Below are positions 43,970 through 52,852 of a stretch of DNA of 64,000 nt, piece by piece. Each line of letters begins with the position of its first letter. Within the stretch, counting starts at the first letter, position 1. The stretch is from Hyphomicrobium denitrificans 1NES1 (GTDB lineage: Bacteria; Pseudomonadota; Alphaproteobacteria; Rhizobiales; Hyphomicrobiaceae). Below the pieces are notes generated by a model. That model searched no databases, had not been told where the DNA came from, and saw nothing but the letters and a program-made list of their open reading frames with translations. The stretch is from positions 434,001 through 498,000 of the forward strand of contig NC_021172.1 of NCBI RefSeq assembly GCF_000230975.2. Reading direction: 5' to 3'. A program made the position numbers and the translations under genes.

Positions 43970-45000
43970 CGGCCTTCGACGTTGCGTGGCAATCGTAGCA
44001 AACGCCGCGCTTCGATCGCCTGCCAGAAGAGAAGAACCGGTACGCCCGTCAACAGCTCGCGCGCGCGCTTGAGCAGCGACAGTCCGAGAGCGACGTCGGG
44101 TGTCAGGCCGAATATTGCGCCGACGGCTACGTAGCCGCCCTCTTGTACGCCTGCGGCCCACGGGACGATGAACGCAATCGTGCGGAGCGCAAAGACGAGG
44201 CTCTCGATCACGAGAATTTCGGCGAAGCCGAGCGGGTAGCCCATGAACATCAGGGCAAGCCACGCTTCTGCCGCTCCGACGATCCAGGCCGCGAGATGCA
44301 GTGCCGTCGAAATGATCGGGCGGCGCGGTTCCCGGTAAATGTCTTCGATGCCGGCGTGAATATTCTGCGATTGATCGTCGGCGCTCCAGGGGGCCGTCAG
44401 CCCGAGCTTGTCGGGCAGCGACTGCAGAAACTGGAATAGGCCGCTGCGCTGGGCGATGACGAAACCCGCCATGGCGATGGCCGTTATCGCGAGTCCGGCG
44501 AGTGCCCACCCCGCAAGGGGCTCGCCGGGGCGTTCCCAGGCCAGAATTCCGAGCCCGAGTAACGTGTAAAAGAGCTGGCTGATGATTTCCATCGTCAGAT
44601 CGACGACGGTCGTTGCGATGGCCGCTCCGGATTTTAGTCCGAACGCCGTCAGCTCTCGCGCGGCAATGGCCTCGCCCGCGCCGGGAATGATCGCCAAGAT
44701 GTTCGCAACGCTGTCACGCAGCAGTCGCGCCCAATGAAAGACGGCGACCGCATTTCTCGGCGGCGTTGTCGCGAGGATCTGCCAAGCAAAGGCGCAGAGC
44801 GTCACGGAGGCGAGATAGAGTGCGGCCATTGCCGCGAGCCCCTGCCATCCGGCCGCGAGAAAAGCCTCCCCGACTTGAGCCGTTCCGAAATAGACGACGA
44901 GCGCCATCGCGAGTGCGATGCCGGCGAGTGCGCAGAGCGCGATGCCTGTTTTCACGCGGCCCGACGGCAAAGCGCGAGATTGCGGGGTGTCATCCGGCAT
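43966..45000 (-). CDS. hpnL: HpnL family membrane protein (lysylphosphatidylglycerol-synthase-like)
   Basis: 344 residues from ATG 45000, overlapping the upstream gene by 11 bases. About eight helices in the flippase-like UPF0104/LPG-synthase membrane fold, with [30 protein letters not shown] and [21 protein letters not shown], the pattern of hopanoid-associated HpnL proteins. The role is not established; flipping or membrane handling of hopanoid intermediates is inference. Confidence 0.85.
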   Translation of the reverse strand: MPDDTPQSRALPSGRVKTGIALCALAGIALAMALVVYFGTAQVGEAFLAAGWQGLAAMAALYLASVTLCAFAWQILATTPPRNAVAVFHWARLLRDSVANILAIIPGAGEAIAARELTAFGLKSGAAIATTVVDLTMEIISQLFYTLLGLGILAWERPGEPLAGWALAGLAITAIAMAGFVIAQRSGLFQFLQSLPDKLGLTAPWSADDQSQNIHAGIEDIYREPRRPIISTALHLAAWIVGAAEAWLALMFMGYPLGFAEILVIESLVFALRTIAFIVPWAAGVQEGGYVAVGAIFGLTPDVALGLSLLKRARELLTGVPVLLFWQAIEARRLLRLPRNVEGR

Positions 45001-46198
45001 TGCGCGACGCTTTCGGATTTTGGGAGATGGAGGTAGCATCAGCGTGCGACGCGTTTTCGGCCGCCATTAGCTTGCGGTAGGCCCTGATGCTGAAGGTTTC
45101 CTTGCCCCATTTGATATCGTTGCCGAACATGCCGGCGACCCAGGCAAAAAAGCACACGCATTCCCGCAATGGTACGAGCCACGGCTCTGACGGTGTCGCT
45201 ATATGGAAGTGTCGGCGGACGAGAAAATGGAGAATGATTCGCAGCGTGATATGCGCGCCGATGATGGATAGCCCGGCGATGCTCGGTTGTGGCAGGAGCA
45301 AGAGGAGCAGCAGTGCGAGCGGCCAGGTAACGAGGGCCATAAACTGATCGAACGGACGGCAGGCGCGCTCGGAGCGATGCCAGCGCACTTCATGCAGGAA
45401 CATTTCGGCAAAGCTCGATTCCGCGACGACCGTGTCGCACGCATAGGGTGATAGAATTACGCGCCAGCCGCGCCGCGCGACGAAGCGGCCCATCGAAAAA
45501 TCTTCTGCTAGGCAGCCAGCCAGCATTTCGAATCCGCCGATGGCATCGAGTGCTTCGCGGCGGACGGCGCTCATAGCCCCGAAGACGAAATCGATGCCGC
45601 GCAGGTCGACATCGACCACGACCGACGGGACAAACCAATCGTTGAGGTAGAGTGCGCCGAAACGGGATGGCGCATTGTTGGCAGGACAGCCCTTGTAGAT
45701 CGATGCGACGGCTCCAACGTCCGGATCGTCGAAAGGTGCGGCCATTGAAGCAACGCAGTCCGGATCGACGCGGACGTCGCTGTCGGCAAGCACGAAAATA
45801 TCGTATTTCGCGGTCCTTGCGATGTTTGCGAGGTTTGCGGCTTTCCGATTTGGTCCTGCAAGCGTTTCATCGACGACAAGCCGCAGATCAAGGTTCGGGT
45901 TCTCGGCGATCAACCGATTGACGACGGCGACGGCCGGGTCGCCGGGCGTGTGGGCGCCGAAAATGACCTCGTATCTCGGATAATTCTGCAGGCAGAAGGA
46001 GCGCAGGCTTTCGTAAAGGTATGGATTCGTTCCGTAGACGGGCTTCAGCACGGAAACGCCTTGGCGCGGTTCGGCTCCGAAAACGGCACGCTCCCGGAAA
46101 CGCGACACGGCGCGCACGGCAAGGGCGAGATAGGCGAGTCCGGCGAGGCCAAGGGCCACGCCTGCGAACTGCCAAAAGGAAATGACGAAGAACGGCAT
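44990..46198 (-). CDS. Second HpnI-like / ceramide-glucosyltransferase-like GT2
   Basis: About 402 residues from ATG 46198 with an N-terminal helix (WQFAGVALGLAGLAYLALAVRAV). The GT21-like domain has VSVLKPVYGTNPYLYESLRSFC, IFVLADSDVRVDPD, GCLAEDFSMG and HEVRWHRSERA; at least two C-terminal helices follow. It shares the HpnI architecture and motif order but is clearly diverged from the hpnI product. It is flanked by hpnK upstream and hpnL downstream, so a sugar transfer to hopanoids or to a related lipid is likely; it could alternatively be the true HpnI. Confidence 0.85.
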   Translation of the reverse strand: MPFFVISFWQFAGVALGLAGLAYLALAVRAVSRFRERAVFGAEPRQGVSVLKPVYGTNPYLYESLRSFCLQNYPRYEVIFGAHTPGDPAVAVVNRLIAENPNLDLRLVVDETLAGPNRKAANLANIARTAKYDIFVLADSDVRVDPDCVASMAAPFDDPDVGAVASIYKGCPANNAPSRFGALYLNDWFVPSVVVDVDLRGIDFVFGAMSAVRREALDAIGGFEMLAGCLAEDFSMGRFVARRGWRVILSPYACDTVVAESSFAEMFLHEVRWHRSERACRPFDQFMALVTWPLALLLLLLLPQPSIAGLSIIGAHITLRIILHFLVRRHFHIATPSEPWLVPLRECVCFFAWVAGMFGNDIKWGKETFSIRAYRKLMAAENASHADATSISQNPKASRNAG

Positions 46199-46294
46199 AA
46201 CGGCTTTCGATCTGATTCTTACGCCGCGACATGCCGTCCGGCGGGAAGCGGCATAGCACGGCGGGGGTGCCATTTCGAGCGCTTCGAAGTGCAG

Positions 46295-47161
46295 TCACTC
46301 AGGGCGGCGAACGGCCTCACGGAACGGCGCGAGCGTCACATCAAGCGCCTTGGTCTTGGCTTTGACGTTGAGGCTCGTTAGTGCGGCGAACTCATCCATC
46401 GGGCGGTAGTGATCGGGCAGGTTGTCGACGCCCGGCCATCGCCTCGTCGCGGGATGAAAATAGAATTCGGTCGTTCCGTTAGGGAGTTTCTCGAGAAACT
46501 GCAAAACGCGCGTTTCCGTCATCGCGCCGCTGTCGTTCAGGCCGAACACGCGATCGTTGACGCCAAGTCCTGCCGCACGAACGCGATGCCGCAGGAGACG
46601 CGATTGTGCGTAGAAGAAGATCCATCCCGAGAAGCGGTCGCGAAACCGATCGGACGTAGCAGTGTACGATGGAATCAGCGGTTCGACCGGAATGCGTACA
46701 GGCGGATTTGCAAAGTCCTTAGCGAGCTTGGCGATGATCTTCGAGATTGCTGGGTGCATATGAAAATGCTGATGGCCATTGATGTGGTCCATGACTAGGC
46801 CGGTCTTACGAAAGGCTTCGAACTGCGCGGTTATCTCTGCTTCCGCCTGGCGCCGGAGATCTTTGGAGAAAAACAGCGCCGTTCCGAATTTGACGGGGTC
46901 CGTTGAAAAGCGGCCATCGCGTCCGACGAGGCCGGGAACTTCGGTCGGTGGAAGGACTGGACAGCCGTCGACGAGCGTCAGGTGCAATCCGACGCCGAGG
47001 TGCGGGAGTTTCCGCGCCCGCTCGATCGCGTCGTCGCGGGCTGGCGCTCCCACCATCAGGCTCGCGGCTGTCAAAATACCGTGCTGATGTGCCAACTCGA
47101 CCGCTTCGTTCACGGGCAGCGAGAGGCCGAAGTCATCGGCAGTTACGATGAGTTTCTTCAA
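46295..47161 (-). CDS. hpnK: HpnK, YdjC-like hopanoid deacetylase
   Basis: 288 residues, start TTG 47161 with a strong GAGGAG site six bases upstream. YdjC/ChbG-type deacetylase fold with metal ligands in VTADDFGLS, GVGLHLTLVDG and MDHINGHQHFHMHP, and EFYFHPATR near the end. It removes the acetyl group from N-acetylglucosaminyl-BHT after HpnI and before HpnJ. It is the first gene of the hpnK-GT-hpnL run. Confidence 0.92.
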   Translation of the reverse strand: MKKLIVTADDFGLSLPVNEAVELAHQHGILTAASLMVGAPARDDAIERARKLPHLGVGLHLTLVDGCPVLPPTEVPGLVGRDGRFSTDPVKFGTALFFSKDLRRQAEAEITAQFEAFRKTGLVMDHINGHQHFHMHPAISKIIAKLAKDFANPPVRIPVEPLIPSYTATSDRFRDRFSGWIFFYAQSRLLRHRVRAAGLGVNDRVFGLNDSGAMTETRVLQFLEKLPNGTTEFYFHPATRRWPGVDNLPDHYRPMDEFAALTSLNVKAKTKALDVTLAPFREAVRRPE

Positions 47162-47242
47162 AGCCGCTCCTCGAAGCCGTTATCTCAATGGACTTGAGAA
47201 GCGTTTTACGACTGTGGCCGCAGCTATGCCAACTCGGCCCTT

Positions 47243-47503
47243 TCAGTGCTTGGCGCGCTCTTTCGACTTGGGCGGCGGGTCGATGACGTCGCGGCAAGCG
47301 GGGCTCAGCCGATCGCGCTTGCGGTTGAGGCAAGCGACGATTCGATCTTCGTTTGGAATTTCAAAGAAGCAAAGGCTCAAGACGTCAGGGGTGCAGGCGG
47401 CCTGTTCTTCGGCCGTTCCGCTATGGGCATAGCTCAGACTGGAAGTTGCAGCAAAACCTGTGATCACGAATCCAGCAGCGAGAATCCAACCTGGCGCTTT
47501 CAT
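47243..47503 (-). CDS. Small secreted Cys-containing protein
   Basis: 86 residues from ATG 47503 (a GTG at 47515 is in frame). Signal peptide ending near SYAHS. The mature part has CTPDVLSLCFFEIPNEDRIVACLNRKRDRLSPAC, four cysteines spaced as in the cysteine-rich-repeat / small secreted proteins common in Hyphomicrobiales, then a basic tail. Function unknown. Confidence 0.7.
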   Translation of the reverse strand: MKAPGWILAAGFVITGFAATSSLSYAHSGTAEEQAACTPDVLSLCFFEIPNEDRIVACLNRKRDRLSPACRDVIDPPPKSKERAKH

Positions 47504-47668
47504 CAGAGGTCCCACAATGTCGACGCGCGAAGCCGAGATGCTCCTTCGCGTTTGTAAGATGCTCAGTTGATCCGTGCGTGGCGGTAAAACTGTGGCAGAT
47601 TCTCCGAAAATCGGCCGCCGGAGCGGTTTGCCGACGGCGGCACCCGGTTTGGCCGGTGTTTACCAAAT

Positions 47669-48037
47669 TTATGGGGTCGTTCCTGGCGGTGGATTGGGCG
47701 TGCTCTGCGTTTCAGGCGCCGATCCTTCGCGCACTTCGCAGAGCGTCGGCGTGTCGAGCGAGGTCTTGTTCATGAACGCCCAGTTGGCGAACGCGATGTA
47801 GCAAACGGCGACAGATTGCTTGCTCTGCAATGTTACGACGACCGTGTCCGTTTTCACCGATTCAGTCGCTCGCTTTGCAACCTCAAGCGGCACGAGCGTA
47901 ACGCTCTTGACCTCGTAGTCTTTGGATAGCAGCGCCGTAAAGGAGGACTGTAGCGGCGGCTGATCCTGTGCCCCGGCTCCGGATGAGGCCAAGCAGAAAG
48001 CTGCAACAAGCAGAGTTCCAAGACCGGCGTTACGCAT
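47669..48037 (-). CDS. Small secreted hypothetical protein
   Basis: 122 residues with a signal peptide (GLGTLLVAAFCLASSGAGA) and a single compact domain (LSKDYEVKSVTLVPLEVAKR, QSVAVCYIAFANWAFMNKTSLDTPTLCEV) containing two cysteines, followed by a Pro/Thr-rich tail. I do not recognise a characterised family; the periplasmic location is the only support for a role. Confidence 0.7.
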   Translation of the reverse strand: MRNAGLGTLLVAAFCLASSGAGAQDQPPLQSSFTALLSKDYEVKSVTLVPLEVAKRATESVKTDTVVVTLQSKQSVAVCYIAFANWAFMNKTSLDTPTLCEVREGSAPETQSTPNPPPGTTP

Positions 48038-48168
48038 GCGATCCTCTCTTTTGTTCGGAATGAGACCCCGCGAAGTGAGTACTACGGCGGCGCAATAGCC
48101 TCAACAATGAACGCTCGTAAGTTCCGAAGGGCTGGGGACAAAATGGATAAATCGGCCTTTCGCGCGCC

Positions 48169-49038
48169 CTAGACTGATGCCGTCGCCGGATAAAAAATGG
48201 CAACGGGCATCGCGAAAACGGGGAGAGTCAGGCTGGCCGGTATCTCTTCGCCCGATTGCAAGTGATCGGGACGAAAGAGTGCATGCGCTCCCGATGTCGT
48301 GCCGGGCGCCAGGATTGGCGCGAAAACTTCGATGCGCGCCGCGGCCGATTCAACGACGCGATGCGGGCTCGCGGCGATGAGGTCTGTGGCGATCGCAGGC
48401 ATGACCTCGGACCAATGCCGGCCCTCTTGACTGGATAGGCATTGGGTGAGTGCATCGTCGGCGGTCCGCACGCAGAAGCGGCTGCTTTTGCGGCCGACGC
48501 CGAAGTCGAAAAGCTTATCGTTGCGATGCGTTTCATCGATCGCATCGGCATCGGTGCCAAGCGTTTGAACGGCTTCGTGTGAAGGGATGCCTGCGCGGCT
48601 TCGCGGCAAGCCAAGAACAATGGGGCCACCGTCCCCAAATGCGAAGGCGCGGATTTTGTCACTGACGCGCAGCCGGAACGCCGCGTCATCGGTGTGCGCG
48701 ATAATGGATGCTTCGCCTACGTCGACATCGATCCGGCGCTTGGGCGTGCAAGGAAATTCGGCGATGGCGCCGGGCGCTCCGGTCACCCACGTGCCGCGCC
48801 GGTCTGAAATCGTCTCCCACGCCCAGCCTGCAACCTCGTTTGGTGTCCAAGGCAGGAGGCGCACCCGTATCGCAAGTTTGGAATGGCGCTCGGGCAGGCT
48901 CAGCCAAACCTGACTGCGCCGGTCTTCGTCCATCACCATCCAGTCGGCAATCTCACCGCCGGTGCGGGCGCAACCGAGGCAAAAGCCGGTTGCCGGATCG
49001 AGCTTGCAGATGCCTACGCAAGGCGAGTGCCGTGTCAA
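48169..49038 (-). CDS. DUF1289 domain protein with long C-terminal extension
   Basis: 289 residues, start TTG 49038 with AAGG upstream. The N-terminal 35 residues are a DUF1289 module ([29 protein letters not shown]) with four cysteines likely to bind metal. DUF1289 proteins are usually under 100 residues. The remaining 220 residues form a second region ([64 protein letters not shown]) that I cannot assign. Role unknown. Confidence 0.75.
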   Translation of the reverse strand: MTRHSPCVGICKLDPATGFCLGCARTGGEIADWMVMDEDRRSQVWLSLPERHSKLAIRVRLLPWTPNEVAGWAWETISDRRGTWVTGAPGAIAEFPCTPKRRIDVDVGEASIIAHTDDAAFRLRVSDKIRAFAFGDGGPIVLGLPRSRAGIPSHEAVQTLGTDADAIDETHRNDKLFDFGVGRKSSRFCVRTADDALTQCLSSQEGRHWSEVMPAIATDLIAASPHRVVESAAARIEVFAPILAPGTTSGAHALFRPDHLQSGEEIPASLTLPVFAMPVAIFYPATASV

Positions 49039-49117
49039 TTGACTGCCTTAACAAGCGCGGATGATGATGGCCGCAGACGTTTCGGGCCACCTCGCGGCGG
49101 CCCGGATGCGACGTTGA

Positions 49118-49861
49118 TTAGTGTACCATTCTGGTTTGGCTGCGTTCGACCAACGCGCCGAGCGCCAGCCCGATCGTCGCCCAAAGGATTCCCTGCATCC
49201 CAAACGAGGCTACGCGGAATTTCCACAGGAGATCGGCCGGGAAATCGGCCGAGACTTCGTTGATGGGCGGGAGCGCATACGCGGCGATCGCGACAAGAAC
49301 GATGTAGGCCAGCGCGCCGGCAACGGTCGCATTCCATGAGCCGATGCTGGCGGACAGCGCGCGCCCGAGCGTCACTGCGATCGCCAGTGCCGCCGCCGAG
49401 AAGACCAACATCGTAAAGTAAAGTTGCGTGCGATAGCCGATCGTATCTTCGGCACCGACGGCGGGTGGATTAGCCGGATACTTAAGATGAGGCACGATGT
49501 AGAGCGTGAGAAATCCCACGGCCGCTATCACGATGGCGGACGTGCGCGGCGGAAACTTCAGCAGCCGACCGCTGGCGAAGGCGAAGGCGAGTGCAAAAAG
49601 CCCTCCGAGCGCGGTGCCGAACACGGCGACGCCCGTCAGCAAGCCGACTCCGGCCTGTACCTCGCGGCTGACAAGTTCAGGTTCTTCGGCTTCGCTCGCC
49701 GCATTGGCGGCATGCGAATGTTTGTGTCCCGCCGCCGAATGCTGTTCCTCAAACGCGATGGCGCGATCGACCTGCGGCTCGCCGACAATCTTCGCGAAAC
49801 TGAATGCCAACAAAGCAGCAAGAAACCCCGCGAGCATGCCGCGCAGCAACAACTGTCCCAT
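49118..49861 (-). CDS. cbtA: Cobalt transporter subunit CbtA
   Basis: 247 residues with five or six helices and a His-rich loop (SAAGHKHSHAANA) after helix 1. LYIVPHLKYPANPPAVG and LPPINEVSADFPADLLWKFRVAS are CbtA hallmarks. CbtA works with CbtB in cobalt uptake in bacteria that make cobalamin. Located 21 bases after cbtB and so under the same riboswitch. Confidence 0.93.
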   Translation of the reverse strand: MGQLLLRGMLAGFLAALLAFSFAKIVGEPQVDRAIAFEEQHSAAGHKHSHAANAASEAEEPELVSREVQAGVGLLTGVAVFGTALGGLFALAFAFASGRLLKFPPRTSAIVIAAVGFLTLYIVPHLKYPANPPAVGAEDTIGYRTQLYFTMLVFSAAALAIAVTLGRALSASIGSWNATVAGALAYIVLVAIAAYALPPINEVSADFPADLLWKFRVASFGMQGILWATIGLALGALVERSQTRMVH

Positions 49862-49882
49862 GATTTTTATCTCCGCGAGCGA

Positions 49883-50095
49883 TCAGTGGCAGGGGAAGCC
49901 GAGAAGGTGGCGTCCGTCGTGAACGAATTCGTGCACGTACATGCCGTTGAAGATCGCCATCGCTCCCTCTTCGACGCCGATGAAATACATCGCTAGAAGG
50001 AACAGCAGTCCGCCGAAGATCGCCCACGGGAGGATCTCGCGCATCGGAATGGGGGTTGCCACGGTATCGTGGATGATTGCAGAGTGTGACGTCAT
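49883..50095 (-). CDS. cbtB: Cobalt transporter subunit CbtB
   Basis: 70 residues: one membrane helix (ILPWAIFGGLLFLLAMYFIGV) and a His-rich C-terminus VHEFVHDGRHLLGFPCH, typical of CbtB, which is thought to bind cobalt. An AAGGAGG site is placed right before the ATG, downstream of the cobalamin riboswitch. Confidence 0.93.
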   Translation of the reverse strand: MTSHSAIIHDTVATPIPMREILPWAIFGGLLFLLAMYFIGVEEGAMAIFNGMYVHEFVHDGRHLLGFPCH

Positions 50096-50149
50096 TTACA
50101 GGCCTCCTTGGGATTGCGCGTCCCGTTCAAGCTTTGCGGCCAATCACAA

Positions 50150-50258
50150 GAGGGTCTGACTTTCGGCCGGAGCCCATGGCGTCCGCCGATCACAGTGGCG
50201 CGACCGTTCCGGAATTTCACCGGCTTCCTTTCGTGACGTGCAAACAACCACCATAGGT
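50150..50258 (-). promoter_or_regulatory. Cobalamin (B12) riboswitch controlling cbtBA
   Basis: Read on the minus strand: GGAAGCCGGTGAAATTCC (50210-50227), then CGCGCCACTGTGATC (the B12 box, 50188-50202), then GTCAGAC (50154-50160). These are the consensus blocks of adenosylcobalamin riboswitches in the right order. Downstream, CCUCUUG (50147-50153) can pair with CAAGGAGG (50103-50110), the ribosome site of cbtB, and a GGGA/TCCC hairpin (50110-50124) is beside it. This points to translational control: B12 bound, cbtBA off. Confidence 0.9.
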
Positions 50259-50292
50259 TGGTCGGCGAATTTGTCAATGTGAAGCAAGTGCC

Positions 50293-50853
50293 ATGATATC
50301 ACGACTAACGCTCGTTTCGCACGCTCCGACAGTCGCCGTTCGGGCCGCAGCGTTTCCCTTGGACGAGGGTATCGATGAGAAGGCTCGGCGCGAGGCTTCG
50401 GCGCTTTCCGGCGCTCTGCCGCAGTTCGGTGCCGCGTGGACGAGCCCCGCGCTGAGAGCGCTCGAAACGGCGGCGGCGCTCAATATCGATGCTAAGGTCG
50501 AACCGTTGCTGCGCGACATGGATCTCGGACGATGGGCCGGGCGGACCTTCGCCGACGTCGAAGCATCGGAGCCGCATGAAATGGTGCGGTGGCTTTCCGA
50601 CACGGCGGCGAGCCCGCACGGCGGAGAATCGGTCGAGGCCCTTCTTGCACGGGTCGCGAATTGGCTGAAGACGGTGGGGCAGCGGCAGGGGCGGAGCGCC
50701 GCCGTTACGCATCCCGCCGTGATCCGCGCGGCGATCGTCGTCGCCATCGAGGCCAAGCCGGCTTCGTTCTGGCGTATCGATATCGCGCCATTGAACATCG
50801 TCGAACTTGCATCGAATGGCAGCCGCTGGACGCTGAAATCTATCGGTGGGTGA
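50293..50853 (+). CDS. Histidine phosphatase superfamily protein with altered RHG motif
   Basis: 186 residues. The fold is recognisable from RLTLVSHAPTVAVRAAAFP at the N-terminus, AWTSPALRALETAAAL, DLGRWAGRTFADVEA and VTHPAVIRAAIV near the C-terminus. The usual RHG tripeptide reads SHA: the nucleophilic His is kept but the preceding Arg is lost. It is divergent from the B12 riboswitch, so a CobC-like role in cobalamin synthesis is possible by location only. The gap to the riboswitch is short, so both promoters overlap here. Confidence 0.8.
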   Translation: MISRLTLVSHAPTVAVRAAAFPLDEGIDEKARREASALSGALPQFGAAWTSPALRALETAAALNIDAKVEPLLRDMDLGRWAGRTFADVEASEPHEMVRWLSDTAASPHGGESVEALLARVANWLKTVGQRQGRSAAVTHPAVIRAAIVVAIEAKPASFWRIDIAPLNIVELASNGSRWTLKSIGG

Positions 50854-50868
50854 GGGCTGCGCCGCTGC

Positions 50869-52839
50869 CTACCGGAATACGCGTGCGGCAACGGCGCGAG
50901 CCAGAAGATGCGGCTTGATCTTTTCATTCGAGACCGCGCGGGGGCCCGAGAAAATATACCGCAAGACGCTCGTCTTGGCTTTGTCCGTTGTCTCAAATTG
51001 CAGGCCGAAGCCGCTTTCCGTTCTTCGCCGAACGTGCGCTTCAAGACAGATATCGGAAAATCTGATCCGTACCGGCGCACCTATCGGGACCGGCAACTCG
51101 CCGATGAGGTGCATGCCGCTGATAGAAATGTCGGACGCGAAATAGTCGCGCAACTCGCCATTGAAGCCGAGCTTCACGGGAACGCGTACATCGAAGCGGT
51201 CTCCCTTGCGCCGCTGCTGCTGCTCGGAGCACACGTAGCAACAGAGCGTCAGAAGGATGATATTGTACCAGCTCCAGAAGAGTGCGATCGCACTCGACTC
51301 GGCGAGGGGGCGGCTTTGATCGACAAGGAAAGCGTTTGCTATTCCAAATGTCGTCAGAAACAGCAGCGTTCCGAAGATTCGCAGCAGTGGCCACTGGATG
51401 AACTGCTTGCTGCGATCTCCGCCCTTCGCAGTTACCTTGAATTTCTGGCCCTTAGGCCGCATCAATCCGGACCACGCAGACTTCAGGACCTCGGTTGCGC
51501 AGAGCATCTGATAGAGGTCCGTCATCAGCGGCAGGACACGCCCTTCCGTCAGCCATACGTAGATGGCGGACTGCACGACGACGAAGGGGGCCAGATGCCA
51601 GATAGCGTCGATGACGTTGGCATGGACAGCCTGTACGTCGAAAATCAGATAAAGCGCGGGCACGATGATCCCGAGGACGCGGAACAGATGCGTCGCAGTC
51701 CAGTGCAGAAATGTTTCGCAAAGCATCACGCGGTCGACGAAGGGAAGTCCATTGCCCCATCGCAGCGGGCCGCTTCGGCCTCTGCAAATCTGCACGAAGC
51801 CCAGACACCAGCGGCTGCGCTGGCCGGTATATTCGGCGAGACCTTCCGGGGCGAGTCCGAGGGACAGGATCTCGTTCAGGTATACGGTTTTGAAGCCTTT
51901 TTCCCTGAGCCGAAGCGATACAAGGTAATCCTCGGTGACCGAGTCGGTCGGGAAGCCGCCGATACTCTGCAGGGCATCGAAGCGAATGACGGAAGACGTT
52001 CCGCAACAGAACGCAGCGTTCCATGCATCCTTCGAGGCCATGACGATGTCGAAGAAGAACCGCTGCTCGTCGGGCCAGACCTTTGTCAGTGCGAGATTGC
52101 TCTGGATCGGGTCGGGATTGAAGAAGTGCTGCGGCGTCTGGACGACGCCGACGTTGGTGTCGAGAGCCAGCGAAACGGCGCGTGTCAGAAAGTTGGGTAA
52201 TGGGACGAAGTCGGCATCCAGGATCGAGATGAAGTCGGGCTTCTCATCGAGTGCCGCAAGTTTCTTGAGGGCGGCGTTGATGTTGCCGGCTTTCGCATGG
52301 GCATTGTCAGCGCGCGTGAGGTAACCGACGCCACGGCGCTCGCAGAGATCCTTGAGCCAGGGGCGGCGACCGTCGTCGCAAACCCATGCGCGAAAATTCG
52401 GATAGTTGAGGCCGAGCGTGCCGATGATTGTCCGCTCGAGAATATCCTCATCCTCGTTATACGTGCAGATCAGAACGTCGACCTTCGGCAACTGCGGCTC
52501 AGCGAGCAGGAGCGGCACATTACGATCAGCTTCGGCCGTCCGGTTTCGGGTGCGCGTCAGGAATATCTGTGACGCCGTAGAACCGATCATCGCAATTGCT
52601 TCAATGGCGACGAAAATCAGGCCCGTGAAGAAATCGATCGGATTGCTGGAGGACGGAATGGTCTCGAAGATCCGCCACAGCATGTAGCGCCAGCCGAGAA
52701 CAAGACAAAGCACGATAGCGGCCGCGCGAACGATCGTGTTGTTGCGATTGACCCACGGCAGGACTGCCAGGGCAATCAGCAGAATGACGAACGCCGGAAC
52801 AAGCGCATCCCAATAGCTCATGCCTGCCGTCGACGTCAT
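50869..52839 (-). CDS. Cellulose-synthase-like GT2 with C-terminal PilZ domain
   Basis: 656 residues. N-terminal helices precede the processive GT2 core: LICTYNEDEDILERTI, WVCDDGRRPW, ILDADFVPLP, SVTEDYLVSLRL and the QRSRW motif. Several helices follow, then PilZ: RRKGDR (543-548) and DISISGMHLIG (570-580), the two parts of a c-di-GMP-binding site. It should make a beta-glucan on cyclic di-GMP signal. The gene lies 13 bases after the HlyD gene, and no bcsB, bcsC or bcsZ is nearby, so the product may be another glucan (e.g. mixed-linkage type) rather than cellulose. Confidence 0.9.
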   Translation of the reverse strand: MTSTAGMSYWDALVPAFVILLIALAVLPWVNRNNTIVRAAAIVLCLVLGWRYMLWRIFETIPSSSNPIDFFTGLIFVAIEAIAMIGSTASQIFLTRTRNRTAEADRNVPLLLAEPQLPKVDVLICTYNEDEDILERTIIGTLGLNYPNFRAWVCDDGRRPWLKDLCERRGVGYLTRADNAHAKAGNINAALKKLAALDEKPDFISILDADFVPLPNFLTRAVSLALDTNVGVVQTPQHFFNPDPIQSNLALTKVWPDEQRFFFDIVMASKDAWNAAFCCGTSSVIRFDALQSIGGFPTDSVTEDYLVSLRLREKGFKTVYLNEILSLGLAPEGLAEYTGQRSRWCLGFVQICRGRSGPLRWGNGLPFVDRVMLCETFLHWTATHLFRVLGIIVPALYLIFDVQAVHANVIDAIWHLAPFVVVQSAIYVWLTEGRVLPLMTDLYQMLCATEVLKSAWSGLMRPKGQKFKVTAKGGDRSKQFIQWPLLRIFGTLLFLTTFGIANAFLVDQSRPLAESSAIALFWSWYNIILLTLCCYVCSEQQQRRKGDRFDVRVPVKLGFNGELRDYFASDISISGMHLIGELPVPIGAPVRIRFSDICLEAHVRRRTESGFGLQFETTDKAKTSVLRYIFSGPRAVSNEKIKPHLLARAVAARVFR

Positions 52840-52852
52840 GGCGACTGCCCGT

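Noticed and set aside
50908..52200. A 430-codon plus-strand ORF opposite the GT2 gene
   Set aside because: Antisense to the GT2 catalytic core, no domain similarity.
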